Positions 1 to 10,138 of a stretch of DNA of 64,000 bases are shown here, in pieces; within the stretch, counting starts at the first letter, position 1, and the number at the start of each line of letters is the position of its first letter. The DNA is taken from assembly GCA_021779195.1 (NCBI GenBank), contig JAJYBB010000011.1, positions 35,390 to 99,389 of the forward strand, given 5' to 3'. The stretch comes from Bacteroidota bacterium. GTDB lineage: Bacteria; Bacteroidota; Bacteroidia; Bacteroidales; Paludibacteraceae. Below the pieces are notes generated by a model that worked only from the letters and a program-made list of their open reading frames with translations, did no database searches and had not been told where the DNA came from. The position numbers and the translations under genes are program-made.

Positions 1-1
1 C

Positions 2-193
2 GAAGGAGTCAGGTGGTTTGATTTAGTTCGTTGGAATACTTGGAAAAAAGCAATTACCGACAAATTTGTGAGCTACAACACGACTGATGTTGATGTGAGC
101 AATATTAAAGACGGAAGATATTTATATCCGATTCCACTTAATCAAATGCAAGCTGAACCAGGATTATATGTTCAAAATCCTGATTATTATTAA
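2..193 (+). CDS. SusD/RagB family outer-membrane lipoprotein, C-terminal fragment (gene starts left of window)
   Basis: Manual translation: EGVRWFDLVRWNTWKKAITDKF...DGRYLYPIPLNQMQAEPGLYVQNPDYY*, matching the typical SusD C-terminus (R.FDL.RW ... YPIP..E...N P.Y). Confidence 0.9.
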   Translation, partial: EGVRWFDLVRWNTWKKAITDKFVSYNTTDVDVSNIKDGRYLYPIPLNQMQAEPGLYVQNPDYY

Positions 194-195
194 AC

Positions 196-230
196 AAAAA
201 AGACCCGATTGTTAAATCGGGTCTTTTTTG
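196..230 (+). terminator. Rho-independent terminator after the SusD fragment
   Basis: AAAAAGACCCGAT-TGTTA-ATCGGGTCTTTTTT hairpin plus T-tract. Confidence 0.9.
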
Positions 231-470
231 TTTAATAATTCTACTTTAAATTTTTTTTGCTGCTCTTGAAGCTTCGATAATAAAGTGTTTATTCAAACAA
301 ATTATCTTCATTACATCTAATGGATTTAGTGAAAATTCAAGAAACTTGATAGGTTTTTTAACCGCAGCGCCCTTTTTTCAGATTACTACCGGGACTGATG
401 TTTCCTGTCATCTCGGTGCATTTGGGATTTCGCGTACTGTCGGCGTGCAGCTAAGATTGGCACATAAAAA

Positions 471-502
471 AAGCGTGAGCCTTTTCACAAAGACTCACGC
501 TT
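471..502 (-). terminator. Hairpin, terminator-like when read on the minus strand
   Basis: AAGCGTGAG...CTCACGCTT 9-bp stem; preceded on + by AAAAAAA, which is a T-tract on -. Confidence 0.5.
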
Positions 503-868
503 AAATAGGTATTAGTTTTTTAAGGTATAAAAAAGATTGTGTTGTTTAGTTAACCGTGGCAAAATAACGAGTATTTTTTTATTGCTACAAGTCAAAAAAT
601 ATGTTTTACAACCTATTTTTCAGTTAATTCAATTACTAATTAAAATAAGATAAACTCATTTTGATCACATATCGTTGATATTTAATTACATATAATCGTT
701 CAGGCAAATGCCATTCGTTTCGGAGAAAATAAAAAAATAAAAAAATAATTTTGCTGTAAAAAAATCAATTAGATTTATCAATCACTTTTCAAGTGATTCA
801 ATCTTATTTTTGAACCCAAAACATTGGCTCTAAAATTTTGAAGATTTTTTTTTACGTGAATTTTGAAC

Positions 869-876
869 TAATTTTG
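869..876 (+). promoter_or_regulatory. Bacteroidetes -7 element (TAATTTTG) for the 902 gene
   Basis: TAnnTTTG match 26 bp before the start codon. Confidence 0.5.
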
Positions 877-901
877 CAGCTAAATTATAAAATATAGTCC
901 A

Positions 902-1600
902 ATGAACAAACGGTTTTTATTCATTTTAGCATTTATACTAGCATTTATACCGGCATTATTGAATGCACAGGACTTGCAAGTACTGTACGATTTTGGCAAA
1001 GATCGTAATTATGTAACTTCAACTTTGGAGATGTTCAAACCCGATAAATGGGGAAGTTCATACTATTTTGTAGATTTTTATTATGATTTTGGTCCGTTTA
1101 AACATCCTTCGGGTGCATACATGGAAATAACCCGTTCGCTTCATTTTTGGAAAGGTCCCATTAGTGCTCATGTTGAATACGACGGCGGACTTGGCTCATT
1201 TCCCACTTCGAACGGACAAATGGCTTATCCAATAAATAGTGCGTGGTTACTGGGTATTGATTACAACTTGAATAATGCGGATTTTTCGAAAACATTTACA
1301 CTTCAAGCTATGTATAAACACATCGTAGGGAAACAGGAATCTGCACAGTTGACGGCAGTTTGGGGACTTCATTTTTTTAAACGCAAACTCAGTTTTACAG
1401 GATTTGCCGATTTTTGGCTTGAAAACAACAATAATTCAGATGGTTCTGTTACAAATACGGTTTTCGTTTCACAGCCACAACTTTGGTACAATTTTACCGA
1501 TCATTTTTCGGCTGGAACAGAGGTGGAATTTGCCAATAACTTTGCTGCCACAGATGGCTTCATGGTTCGTCCCCGATTGGCTGTAAAATGGAACTTTTGA
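902..1600 (+). CDS. DUF5020 family outer-membrane (Tsx-like) protein
   Basis: Signal peptide (...PALLNA|QD), aromatic-rich beta-barrel pattern, C-terminal F; resembles DUF5020. Confidence 0.7.
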   Translation: MNKRFLFILAFILAFIPALLNAQDLQVLYDFGKDRNYVTSTLEMFKPDKWGSSYYFVDFYYDFGPFKHPSGAYMEITRSLHFWKGPISAHVEYDGGLGSFPTSNGQMAYPINSAWLLGIDYNLNNADFSKTFTLQAMYKHIVGKQESAQLTAVWGLHFFKRKLSFTGFADFWLENNNNSDGSVTNTVFVSQPQLWYNFTDHFSAGTEVEFANNFAATDGFMVRPRLAVKWNF

Positions 1601-1764
1601 TTCGGAATTTGGCTGAACTATCTTTTCTTCGAATATGATTTATGTACTTAATTTAAAACCGCATCTATAATATTTAGGATGTGGTTTTTTTATCATAAAG
1701 CTGTATCTTTGCGGTTTATTAAATGGCATTTAAACGATTTGAAATTTATCATTTGATTTGATTT

Positions 1765-2769
1765 ATGAATGACTCATCGAAATTTTTTATGCGAAAAATA
1801 TTAATCATTTTACTTACAATTCTTTCATTTTCAGCCTGTAATCATGCGTCTCAAACAAAAAAAATGGAAGCTAAAACTATTGATATACCTCAATTTTCGG
1901 CTGATTCTGCTTATACCTATGTGGCCAAACAAGTGGCATTTGGAGCCCGAGTACCCGACACAAGAGCACACGATGCATGTGCCGTATATTTATCAACCGA
2001 ATTAAAACGTTTTGGCGCGTCTGTAATTGAACAGAAAGCCGATTTGACTGCTTTTAATGGAACTATTTTAAAGTCGACAAATATAATCGGTTCGTTCAAT
2101 CCCAAAGCTGAAAGTAGGATATTGCTTTTGTCTCATTGGGATTCACGTCCATGGGCAGACCACGATCCAATCGCTGCAAATAGAAAAAAACCTGTAATGG
2201 CTGCCAATGATGGTGCTAGTGGAGTGGGGATTTTGCTTGAAATGGCAAGATTGATGGGCAAGGAGTTGCCAAATGTGGGTGTAGATATCATTTTTTTAGA
2301 TGCCGAAGATTATGGACAACCCGAGAATGGAAATGGTGATAGCAGTGAAAATTCGTGGTGTCTCGGTACTCAGTATTGGGCTAAACATCCGCATGTGGCT
2401 GGATATACTGCTCAATTTGGAATTTTATTGGATATGGTCGGTGCGTCTCAAGCTACTTTTTACCGTGAACAAGCTTCGGATTATTATGCAAGAAGCGTGG
2501 TTTCGAATGTGTGGACACAAGCTGCTAATTTAGGCTTTGGACAATATTTTGTAAACCAGCAAGGAGGTGCAATTACTGATGATCATATATTTGTCAATCA
2601 GCTTATTGGTATTCCTTGCATTGATATTATCCAATATGATCCGAACTCAGGAACTGGTTTTGGAAGTTATTGGCATACAACGCACGACACGATGGATAAG
2701 GTGGATAAAGCTACACTTAATGCCGTAGGAACTACCCTGATGCATGTGATTTATAACTGGAATAAGTAG
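1765..2769 (+). CDS. M28 family metallopeptidase / glutaminyl-peptide cyclotransferase-like lipoprotein
   Basis: Lipoprotein signal (FSACNH); LLLSHWDSRPWAD, NDGASGVGILLEMAR, DIIFLDAEDYG motifs. An internal Met at 1789 (MRKILII) may be the real start. Confidence 0.85.
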   Translation: MNDSSKFFMRKILIILLTILSFSACNHASQTKKMEAKTIDIPQFSADSAYTYVAKQVAFGARVPDTRAHDACAVYLSTELKRFGASVIEQKADLTAFNGTILKSTNIIGSFNPKAESRILLLSHWDSRPWADHDPIAANRKKPVMAANDGASGVGILLEMARLMGKELPNVGVDIIFLDAEDYGQPENGNGDSSENSWCLGTQYWAKHPHVAGYTAQFGILLDMVGASQATFYREQASDYYARSVVSNVWTQAANLGFGQYFVNQQGGAITDDHIFVNQLIGIPCIDIIQYDPNSGTGFGSYWHTTHDTMDKVDKATLNAVGTTLMHVIYNWNK

Positions 2770-2996
2770 TAAATTCGAATTCAGACTGTCTTATCGCTTT
2801 GCCGACAGTTTAAAATGGAGGGTATCGAGAAATGGTATGACTGCAATCAATTTCGATTCGCGAATCGCAAATTTTTTTCTTCATCCATTAATTACGCTTG
2901 GTGAATACAACCGTATTCTGATCGGTGGATAGAGTTTCTTTATATTTATCTTAGAGTTCTGACAGTGAGATGTTTTTAAGTTTCAAAATTAATTTA

Positions 2997-3004
2997 TATC
3001 TTTG
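2997..3004 (+). promoter_or_regulatory. Bacteroidetes -7 element (TATCTTTG) for the VUT transporter
   Basis: TAnnTTTG match upstream of 3072. Confidence 0.5.
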
Positions 3005-3071
3005 TATCGATTTTTTTGGACCAAATACTTTCCAAAACGTGTGCTTGAATACCACGTAAAAAACAAGATTT

Positions 3072-3752
3072 ATGAGAAAACAAGTTTCCGTCTCCTTTAT
3101 GTTTTTTGGCTTACTTTTCACCGTATGCCTGATTGTTTCAAACATTGTTGAACAAAAATTAGTTACTATTTTTGGTATAGAATGTACCGCAGGATTACTT
3201 ATTTTTCCGATTTCGTACATTATCAATGACCTGATTGCTGAAGTTTGGGGCTATAGAAAAGTGCGCCTGATTATTTGGAATGGATTTTTAATGAATTTTC
3301 TGGCAGTGATTATTTTCCGCATAAGTATCATAGCTCCGGCTTCACCTCATTTCCATAACCAGCAAGCTTATTCGTTGATTCTTGGGAATACTGAACGAAT
3401 TGTAATTGCAAGTTTTATCGCGTTTTTGGTTGGTTCATTTCTGAATGCTTATGTGATGAGTAAAATGAAAGTTATGCAACGGGGGCGTGGTTTCTCTATT
3501 CGGGCAGTAGCTTCAACAATCGTCGGAGAAGGTGCTGATTCTTTGGTTTTTTTCACAATTGCCTTCTCAGGTATTATTCCCCACCATGCGTTGATGATAC
3601 TCATTCTTACCCAAACAGTTTTAAAAACCGGATACGAAATACTGGCATTACCCATTACGAATATCGTGGTCAAGTGGGTTAAAAAACACGAAGAGACCGA
3701 TGTTTATGATCGGGGTATATCATATAACCCACTGAAGATAAATGAAGTGTAA
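3072..3752 (+). CDS. yhhQ: Queuosine precursor transporter, VUT/YhhQ family
   Basis: ISNIVEQKLVTIFG...GLLIFPISYIINDLIAEVWGYRKVR...LPITNIVVKWVK; YhhQ-type signature. Confidence 0.85.
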   Translation: MRKQVSVSFMFFGLLFTVCLIVSNIVEQKLVTIFGIECTAGLLIFPISYIINDLIAEVWGYRKVRLIIWNGFLMNFLAVIIFRISIIAPASPHFHNQQAYSLILGNTERIVIASFIAFLVGSFLNAYVMSKMKVMQRGRGFSIRAVASTIVGEGADSLVFFTIAFSGIIPHHALMILILTQTVLKTGYEILALPITNIVVKWVKKHEETDVYDRGISYNPLKINEV

Positions 3753-3850
3753 ATTTCATTTGGTATTGCTATCGATTTCAAAAGCCCTATGAAATTGTCG
3801 GAAACATTTATTTTTTTATTAATATTTATTCGATGTTTGAAAAATCCAAA

Positions 3851-4210
3851 TCAATTAATCGCTATTTTTCGAATAACGGTTGCGTTGGGGATTTTAATTT
3901 TAATAAAATAAATTCTATTATTTATTTCTGTGAGATTCATTGACTCGGCATTTGCAGTTTTAATCAATTTACCTTGAATATCATAAATGGAAACAGCATT
4001 AATTTTATTTTCCGACTCAATTAATAACCAATGATTTCTAACTAGAATTTTGATTTTAGGTTCTTTAACTTGTAAAGATGCTAAAATTGTCTTCTGTGTT
4101 CGAAAGATTATATTATTGATAGGTACTGTTAAGATATTGAATGAATTAAAGATAAATGATATTTTAACCGCTACGGCTGCATTTTTTTGATAGACGAACT
4201 TTTCCTCATT
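3851..4210 (-). pseudogene. Relic of a T9SS type A sorting domain (secretion C-terminal domain) protein
   Basis: Manual minus-strand translation: 119-codon frame ending ...NHWLLIESENKINAVSIYDIQGKLIKTANAESMNLTEINNRIYFIKIKIPNATVIRKIAIN*; no start Met at the N-side and an upstream stop. Resembles the T9SS CTD pattern (V.IYD..GKL.....L....YFIKI....). Confidence 0.65.
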
Positions 4211-4542
4211 TTAATTTCAATTTTTTGAATTAATCTCTTGAAGCAGAATTGATTTATGTTAATAGTATAGTGCCAGTTAATTGCGCTATATTTTTAATTA
4301 TCAGTCATATGATGGGAGTTTATCTATTTATTACTTATGTTTTGAATTTGCTGGATCAACGTATATTTAATTATTCATTCTATTTTTGAGATTGTTGAAA
4401 TTAGGAATCTTTTAAATCTACCAGATTATCTTTTTGTGAGTTGACTAAAATTCAGAGAAAGAAGTCGTTTAGAAATTCATTAATAAACTGAAAACTTTTC
4501 TTCAGTCGGCTTTCCTTTCAAACGTCCGAAAGTTTTTTTCTG

Positions 4543-4550
4543 TACTTTTG
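4543..4550 (+). promoter_or_regulatory. Bacteroidetes -7 element (TACTTTTG) for the ABC-F gene
   Basis: TAnnTTTG match upstream of 4596. Confidence 0.5.
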
Positions 4551-4595
4551 CACTCCCTATTTGAAATTATGAATTTTTAATTATATAGTTTATCC

Positions 4596-6227
4596 ATGTT
4601 ATCAGTTGATGCACTAACCGTTGAATTTGGCGGACAAACACTTTTTTCTGATATTTCATTTGTAATCAATGAAAATGACCGTATTGCCTTGATGGGAAAG
4701 AACGGGGCAGGAAAATCGACTTTACTTAAAATTTTGGCTGGAATGCGTGTACCTTCACGCGGTTCAGTTTCTTATCCAAAGGATACGGTTGTCGCCTATC
4801 TTCCGCAACATTTGTTGTTAGAAGATCATCGTACTGTTTTTGAAGAAACAGCTACTGCATTTTCGGAAATTAATGAAATGGAAAAGCACATTGAAGCATT
4901 GAATGAAGAACTTTCTTCACGAACAGACTATGAAACTGAAAGTTACATGGATCTCATCGAGAAAGTATCTACATTGAGCGAACAATTTTACAATATTGAA
5001 GAAATAAATTATGATGCCGACATTGAAAAAACATTGTTGGGTCTCGGATTTTCAAGAGAAGATTTTACACGCAATACCTCTGAATTTAGTGGTGGATGGC
5101 GTATGCGTATCGAATTAGCTAAAATTTTGCTTCGCCGACCTGATGTTATTTTGCTTGACGAACCTACCAACCACCTTGATATTGAGTCTATTCAATGGCT
5201 CGAAGACTTCCTGATTAACTCCGCCAAAGCAGTCGTAGTGATTTCACATGACCGTGCTTTTGTTGATCATCTCACTACCCGAACTATCGAAGTTACCATG
5301 GGGCGCATTTATGATTATAAAACCAAATATTCCCATTACCTTGAACTGCGAAAAGAACGCCGTGAACAGCAACAAAAACAATTTGACGAACAACAAAAAA
5401 TGATTGCCGATACGCAGGAATTTATTGAGCGATTTAAAGGAACATATTCCAAAACCCTTCAGGTTCAGTCACGTGTGAAAATGTTAGAAAAACTTGAAAT
5501 ACTTGAAGTTGATGAAGTAGATTCATCGGCTTTGCGACTAAAATTTCCACCTTCTCCTCGATCTGGAAATTACCCTGTAACTGCCGAGAATGTTGGGAAA
5601 ATGTATGGCGAAAAACGTATTTTTGAGAATGCAAATTTTATGATCGAACGCGGCAAAAAATTAGCCTTTGTCGGTAAAAATGGAGAAGGAAAATCGACCT
5701 TGGTAAAATGCATAATGAAGGAAATTGAACACGAAGGAAAACTTACATTGGGACATAATGTTAAGATTGGTTACTTTGCACAGAATCAGGCTTCAATGTT
5801 GGATGAAAATCTGACAGTTTTTCAAACAATTGATGATATTGCTGTGGGCGATATCCGAAATAAAATCAAAGATTTATTGGGAGCGTTTATGTTTGGTGGC
5901 GATAATTCATTCAAAAAAGTTAAGGTGCTTTCAGGAGGCGAACGTCAACGGTTAGCCATGATAAAGTTATTGCTCAATCCGGTTAATTTGCTTATTTTAG
6001 ACGAACCGACCAATCATTTGGATATGAAAACCAAAGACATTCTCAAACAAGCATTGATTGATTTTGATGGAACATTGATCGTTGTTTCGCACGACCGTGA
6101 TTTCTTAGATGGGCTGGTAACCAACGTATTTGAGTTCGGGAACAAAAAAGTTACCGAACATCTTGAAAATATATATGAATTTTTAGAAAAAAAGAAAATG
6201 GAAAGTTTGAGAGAAATGGAAAAATGA
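4596..6227 (+). CDS. ABC-F family ATP-binding cassette protein
   Basis: Two ABC cassettes: GKNGAGKSTLLK / FSGGWRMRIELAK / LLDEPTNHLD and GKNGEGKSTLVK / LSGGERQRLAMIK / LILDEPTNHLD; no TM segments. Confidence 0.95.
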   Translation: MLSVDALTVEFGGQTLFSDISFVINENDRIALMGKNGAGKSTLLKILAGMRVPSRGSVSYPKDTVVAYLPQHLLLEDHRTVFEETATAFSEINEMEKHIEALNEELSSRTDYETESYMDLIEKVSTLSEQFYNIEEINYDADIEKTLLGLGFSREDFTRNTSEFSGGWRMRIELAKILLRRPDVILLDEPTNHLDIESIQWLEDFLINSAKAVVVISHDRAFVDHLTTRTIEVTMGRIYDYKTKYSHYLELRKERREQQQKQFDEQQKMIADTQEFIERFKGTYSKTLQVQSRVKMLEKLEILEVDEVDSSALRLKFPPSPRSGNYPVTAENVGKMYGEKRIFENANFMIERGKKLAFVGKNGEGKSTLVKCIMKEIEHEGKLTLGHNVKIGYFAQNQASMLDENLTVFQTIDDIAVGDIRNKIKDLLGAFMFGGDNSFKKVKVLSGGERQRLAMIKLLLNPVNLLILDEPTNHLDMKTKDILKQALIDFDGTLIVVSHDRDFLDGLVTNVFEFGNKKVTEHLENIYEFLEKKKMESLREMEK

Positions 6228-6432
6228 TTTTTACTTCATATTCTTTTTTTTAAAATTTTTGCCTTTTTTCCTGCTGTTGCTTCGATTAATCACGAATATA
6301 GCTTTTTATTTTTGTGAGCAAGATTCGGTAAATGGAATGCGGTAGCGTGCCTGTTTGCGTTTAAATCAGATTATTTTACCTAACAATCTATAAATAATTT
6401 ATTCGTAGAATAAATGAAATGAGAAAGAATTG

Positions 6433-6440
6433 TAATTTTG
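6433..6440 (+). promoter_or_regulatory. Bacteroidetes -7 element (TAATTTTG) for the marR gene
   Basis: TAnnTTTG match upstream of 6467. Confidence 0.5.
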
Positions 6441-6466
6441 TAAGGTAAACTTACAAGTTAGCATAC

Positions 6467-6895
6467 ATGAATTTAAATGATCTCTCTTCCTCGTTACGGG
6501 TAGTGGTTTCGGCTTTGCACAAAGGATTAAGAAAGCAACTGTATTCGGTTGATACTTATTCGATGACCGAATTAGAAACCATCAGGCATTTAGCCAAAAA
6601 TGATTCGCTATTACCTTCGGAACTTGCAACACTCACACGGATTAAAACTCAATCCATGTCCCAGATTTTAAATAAATTGGAAAAGCAGAAGGTGATTAAG
6701 CGAACTGCTTCAAACAAAGACAAACGAAAAGTATACATTTCGCTGACTGATTCGGGATTAAAGTTTGTAGAACAAGCCCGTTACGACAGAGATGAATGGT
6801 TGAAAGAGTTGATTGAAGTTTCGCTTACTGAAGACGAAAAAAAATTGCTGGCTGAATCTTTACCTGTATTACAGAAACTTATAAAAATTAAATAG
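6467..6895 (+). CDS. MarR family winged-helix transcriptional regulator
   Basis: LPSELATLTRIKTQSMSQILNKLEKQKVIKRTASNKDKRKVYISLTDSG, classic MarR wHTH. Confidence 0.92.
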   Translation: MNLNDLSSSLRVVVSALHKGLRKQLYSVDTYSMTELETIRHLAKNDSLLPSELATLTRIKTQSMSQILNKLEKQKVIKRTASNKDKRKVYISLTDSGLKFVEQARYDRDEWLKELIEVSLTEDEKKLLAESLPVLQKLIKIK

Positions 6896-6901
6896 AATCA
6901 T

Positions 6902-7210
6902 ATGGAATGGTATAATTATCTTTGCGGATTTCTGGCTGGAGCGATTTTGGCCAACTTTGTTCCTCACTTTATTCACGGCATTTCCGGAAACCGTTTCCCT
7001 ACACCGTTTTCTAAACCTCATGGCAAAGGTCTGTCATCACCCACAATAAACGTATTTTGGGCATTATTTAATCTGATAATCGGCTATTTATTTTTCCGGA
7101 TTGCCAGGATATCGACCCATGATACTTTTTCGATTATTGTGCTTTTTGCCGGAATTTCGATGCTAAGTTTAAGAATGAGCAAAAGATTTTCAGACAAACA
7201 TAAAGAGTGA
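6902..7210 (+). CDS. Small membrane protein of unknown function
   Basis: Hydrophobic segments; starts 7 bp after the marR stop, probably co-transcribed. Confidence 0.7.
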   Translation: MEWYNYLCGFLAGAILANFVPHFIHGISGNRFPTPFSKPHGKGLSSPTINVFWALFNLIIGYLFFRIARISTHDTFSIIVLFAGISMLSLRMSKRFSDKHKE

Positions 7211-7328
7211 TATATCATAGAAGCCATTAATTACTTATTCCTTGAAATTTCAAAAGAATTAATATTCCGAATAATCATGGTTGTTGGATTTAGTGTTTTT
7301 AATTATCCAATAGGTGATTTTACACGAA

Positions 7329-8597
7329 ATGAATTTAAAAATTAATACGTTCCGGGCATTTCGAAGCCGCAATTATCGGTTGTATTTCATGGGGCAGTCG
7401 GTTTCGCTGATTGGTACTTGGATGCAACGTACCGGTGTAAGTTGGGTGGTTTATACTATGACGCATTCGGCTTTAATGCTGGGGATTACAGTGTTTGCCA
7501 CTCAGTTCCCATCATTCCTGCTTTCGCTTTATGGTGGTATTATTTCGGATCGGTACAACCGGTATAAAATAATGCTGATCACCCAAATAGCCGCAATGAT
7601 ACAGGCTGTGTTATTGGCAATTTTGATATTCACGAATCAGTATACTGTTTGGGAAATTCTTATCCTGAGCGTTGTTTTGGGCATTGTCAATGCATTCGAT
7701 ATGCCTGCACGGCAACCCATGGTACATGAAATTATCTTCGACAAAACCGATTTACCGAATGCCCTGGCGTTGAATTCGTCTATGGTTAATTTAGCGCGTG
7801 TTCTTGGACCTGCGTTATCGGGTGTCGTATTGCAAAAATTAGGTGCCGGCATTTGTTTTTCGTTGAATGCCCTTAGTTTTGTGGCTGTTATCATTTCGTT
7901 GTTGCTAATGAAACTTCAGCCTTACATTTCTACACAATCGAAAAAACAAGTCAGTTCCGAATTGGTGGAAGGTTTTGTGTACCTGAAAAAAACGCCAGCC
8001 ATTGGTATGATATTGCTAATGCTTGCCATTATGAGCTTGCTGGTATTGCCTTACAACACTCTTTTGCCTATTTTTGCCAAGGTAATCTTTAAGGGTGATG
8101 CTGTTACCTTTGGATATATTAATAGTTTTATCGGGTTGGGGGCATTAAGTGGCGCATTTTTTTTGGCATCGCTCAAACCGGCAACAGATCTGAAAATCGT
8201 ATTGTTAGTGAATGCCCTGATTTTTGGTATATGCTTAATGTTATTCTCTCATATCCGCAATTTTCCATGGGCTATGGTATTTGCTACCTTAACTGGATTC
8301 GGCATGATGTCACTTACAACTATTTCAAATACTATTATTCAGCTTAAATCCGATCCCCGCATGAGAGGGCGGGTGATGAGTTATTTTGCGTTGGCTTTTT
8401 TCGGAATGATGCCGTTAGGCAGCTTACTTATCGGCTCTGTTTCGCAGCTGATCGGGGCACCGGACATGCTGTTGATTCAAGGAATGATCGCAATCATCAT
8501 TGTGCTTGTTTTTTCTCGTTTTTTGAGAAAAGATAAACTTGACAAAAAGAATCAGAAAAAATTTGAAGAAGGAATTGTAGTTATAAAAAATATTTAA
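7329..8597 (+). CDS. MFS transporter (DHA3/EntS-like)
   Basis: ~12 TM; FRAFRSRNYRLYFMGQSVSLIGTWMQ...GIISDRYNRYKIM. ORF track starts at 7314; Met at 7329 preferred. Confidence 0.9.
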   Translation: MNLKINTFRAFRSRNYRLYFMGQSVSLIGTWMQRTGVSWVVYTMTHSALMLGITVFATQFPSFLLSLYGGIISDRYNRYKIMLITQIAAMIQAVLLAILIFTNQYTVWEILILSVVLGIVNAFDMPARQPMVHEIIFDKTDLPNALALNSSMVNLARVLGPALSGVVLQKLGAGICFSLNALSFVAVIISLLLMKLQPYISTQSKKQVSSELVEGFVYLKKTPAIGMILLMLAIMSLLVLPYNTLLPIFAKVIFKGDAVTFGYINSFIGLGALSGAFFLASLKPATDLKIVLLVNALIFGICLMLFSHIRNFPWAMVFATLTGFGMMSLTTISNTIIQLKSDPRMRGRVMSYFALAFFGMMPLGSLLIGSVSQLIGAPDMLLIQGMIAIIIVLVFSRFLRKDKLDKKNQKKFEEGIVVIKNI

Positions 8598-8608
8598 ACA
8601 ACTGAAAT

Positions 8609-9172
8609 ATGAATACTAACAATCAAAACACAGCCCTGATGGTTATGGATATGCAAACCGCCATGATCGGTATGTTGCCTGCCGGTGATGATACTTCGGG
8701 TAATATAGCCAAAGCCATTGCTTATGCACGTGCCAACAATATACCCGTGATATTTGTAGTCATCGGATTCAGAAACGGAATGCCTGAAGTTAGCCCGAAC
8801 AATAAAGGCTTTTCGGCAAGTAAAGCAAGATTGGGAACAGGCAATACCGATGAATTGATGAAAATTGATGCAACAGTTGCACCCTTACCCAGCGAAATTA
8901 TTGTTACTAAACGTCGTTACAGTGCTTTTACAGGCAGTGATTTGGAAGTGGTTTTGCGGTCACAGGGCTTGCAGCATCTGATTCTTACAGGCATTTCGAC
9001 CAGTGGAGTGGTTTTATCCACCTTACGCGAAGCGATTGATAAAGACTATCAGATTACGGTTCTGTCGGATGGATGTGCTGATGGAGACCCCGAAGTGCAC
9101 CGCGTGCTGACTACCAAGGTTTTTCCACGTCATGCAGAGGTAATGACAGTGGCAGAATGGATAAAATTGTAG
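8609..9172 (+). CDS. Isochorismatase family cysteine hydrolase
   Basis: ALMVMDMQTAMIG...VTKRRYSAFTGSDLEVVLRSQGLQHLILTGISTSGVVLSTLREAIDKDYQITVLSDGCAD. The usual catalytic Cys position reads TSGVV. Confidence 0.88.
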   Translation: MNTNNQNTALMVMDMQTAMIGMLPAGDDTSGNIAKAIAYARANNIPVIFVVIGFRNGMPEVSPNNKGFSASKARLGTGNTDELMKIDATVAPLPSEIIVTKRRYSAFTGSDLEVVLRSQGLQHLILTGISTSGVVLSTLREAIDKDYQITVLSDGCADGDPEVHRVLTTKVFPRHAEVMTVAEWIKL

Positions 9173-9232
9173 TGCAGATCTTGTTCTTTGAGGAGGGTTA
9201 TCTCTGACGTCTGATTCAGAACGCATTGCAGT

Positions 9233-10057
9233 TTATAATTTCAATCTATTTCTAAGTGCTTTGTATCCTGCAGGGCTCGTTTTGATTTGCTCTCCATTTT
9301 GAAGAGTCAATCTTTGAGTTTGTTTTTCATAAAGCTCTATTCGCGAGATCATTTCAATATTTACAATCACCGAGCGATGAACTCTGACAAAGAGATTGTC
9401 AGGTAAATGTTCTTCGAAATATTTCATTGTTTGTTCCTTCAGATACTTACCATTCATTGTAAAAATACGCACATAATCGCCTTCGGCTTGTAAATATAAA
9501 ATATCATGTACCAACACCATTTGAATTTTATTCCCAATTTTTAAAGCAATTCTATCAATTATTTCTGTCGAAGGTGATTGTTCGTTAATTGGAATTTCTG
9601 ATTGTGTATCTATCTTATTAGCTGACATTTGACTTGCTTCGCTTTTCAAAATTAAATCAAATGATTGCAAAATAATTAGATACACAAGAATACCTATAAA
9701 GGCTCGGGGTGCTAAAAGTAATAAAAGAGGCTGTAGATTTGAATCGCCCCAGAGTATATAATGGAATCCGATACCTGCTGCCATCCACAAAATGACAATC
9801 AGAAACCCTAAAACAATTTGATTTAATATTCGTTGAAATAGATTCAATACCTGAAAGTTACCATATTTTAGAACATACCAGAGCAATATTCCCAATAATC
9901 CGAAAACCAAGGCATGAATACAACCATCGCATACAAGAATCGAAAACGGAAGTTTTGTAATCGGCACGAAAGCTGATATTTGCAGCAAAGCAAATAGAAT
10001 CCAAATTGCTATATAGCGAATAATTTTTGTCGTATTATCAAAAATCGGAGATAACAT
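9233..10057 (-). CDS. Membrane-anchored LytTR-family DNA-binding regulator
   Basis: N-terminal TM segments; C-terminal LytTR: DILYLQAEGDYVRIFTMNGKYLKEQTMKYFEEHLPDNLFVRVHRSVIVNIEMI. Confidence 0.9.
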   Translation of the reverse strand: MLSPIFDNTTKIIRYIAIWILFALLQISAFVPITKLPFSILVCDGCIHALVFGLLGILLWYVLKYGNFQVLNLFQRILNQIVLGFLIVILWMAAGIGFHYILWGDSNLQPLLLLLAPRAFIGILVYLIILQSFDLILKSEASQMSANKIDTQSEIPINEQSPSTEIIDRIALKIGNKIQMVLVHDILYLQAEGDYVRIFTMNGKYLKEQTMKYFEEHLPDNLFVRVHRSVIVNIEMISRIELYEKQTQRLTLQNGEQIKTSPAGYKALRNRLKL

Positions 10058-10138
10058 GAAGTCTTCAATAATTTGAAAGAGTGGTAGTTTGGAATTTATA
10101 TTAACGAATCAATGCATTTGTCAAGTATTTAAAATAAA

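Noticed and set aside
2940-3071. Possible preQ1 riboswitch upstream of the YhhQ-type transporter
   Set aside because: I looked for a preQ1-like pseudoknot and found no convincing match; a covariance search would be needed.
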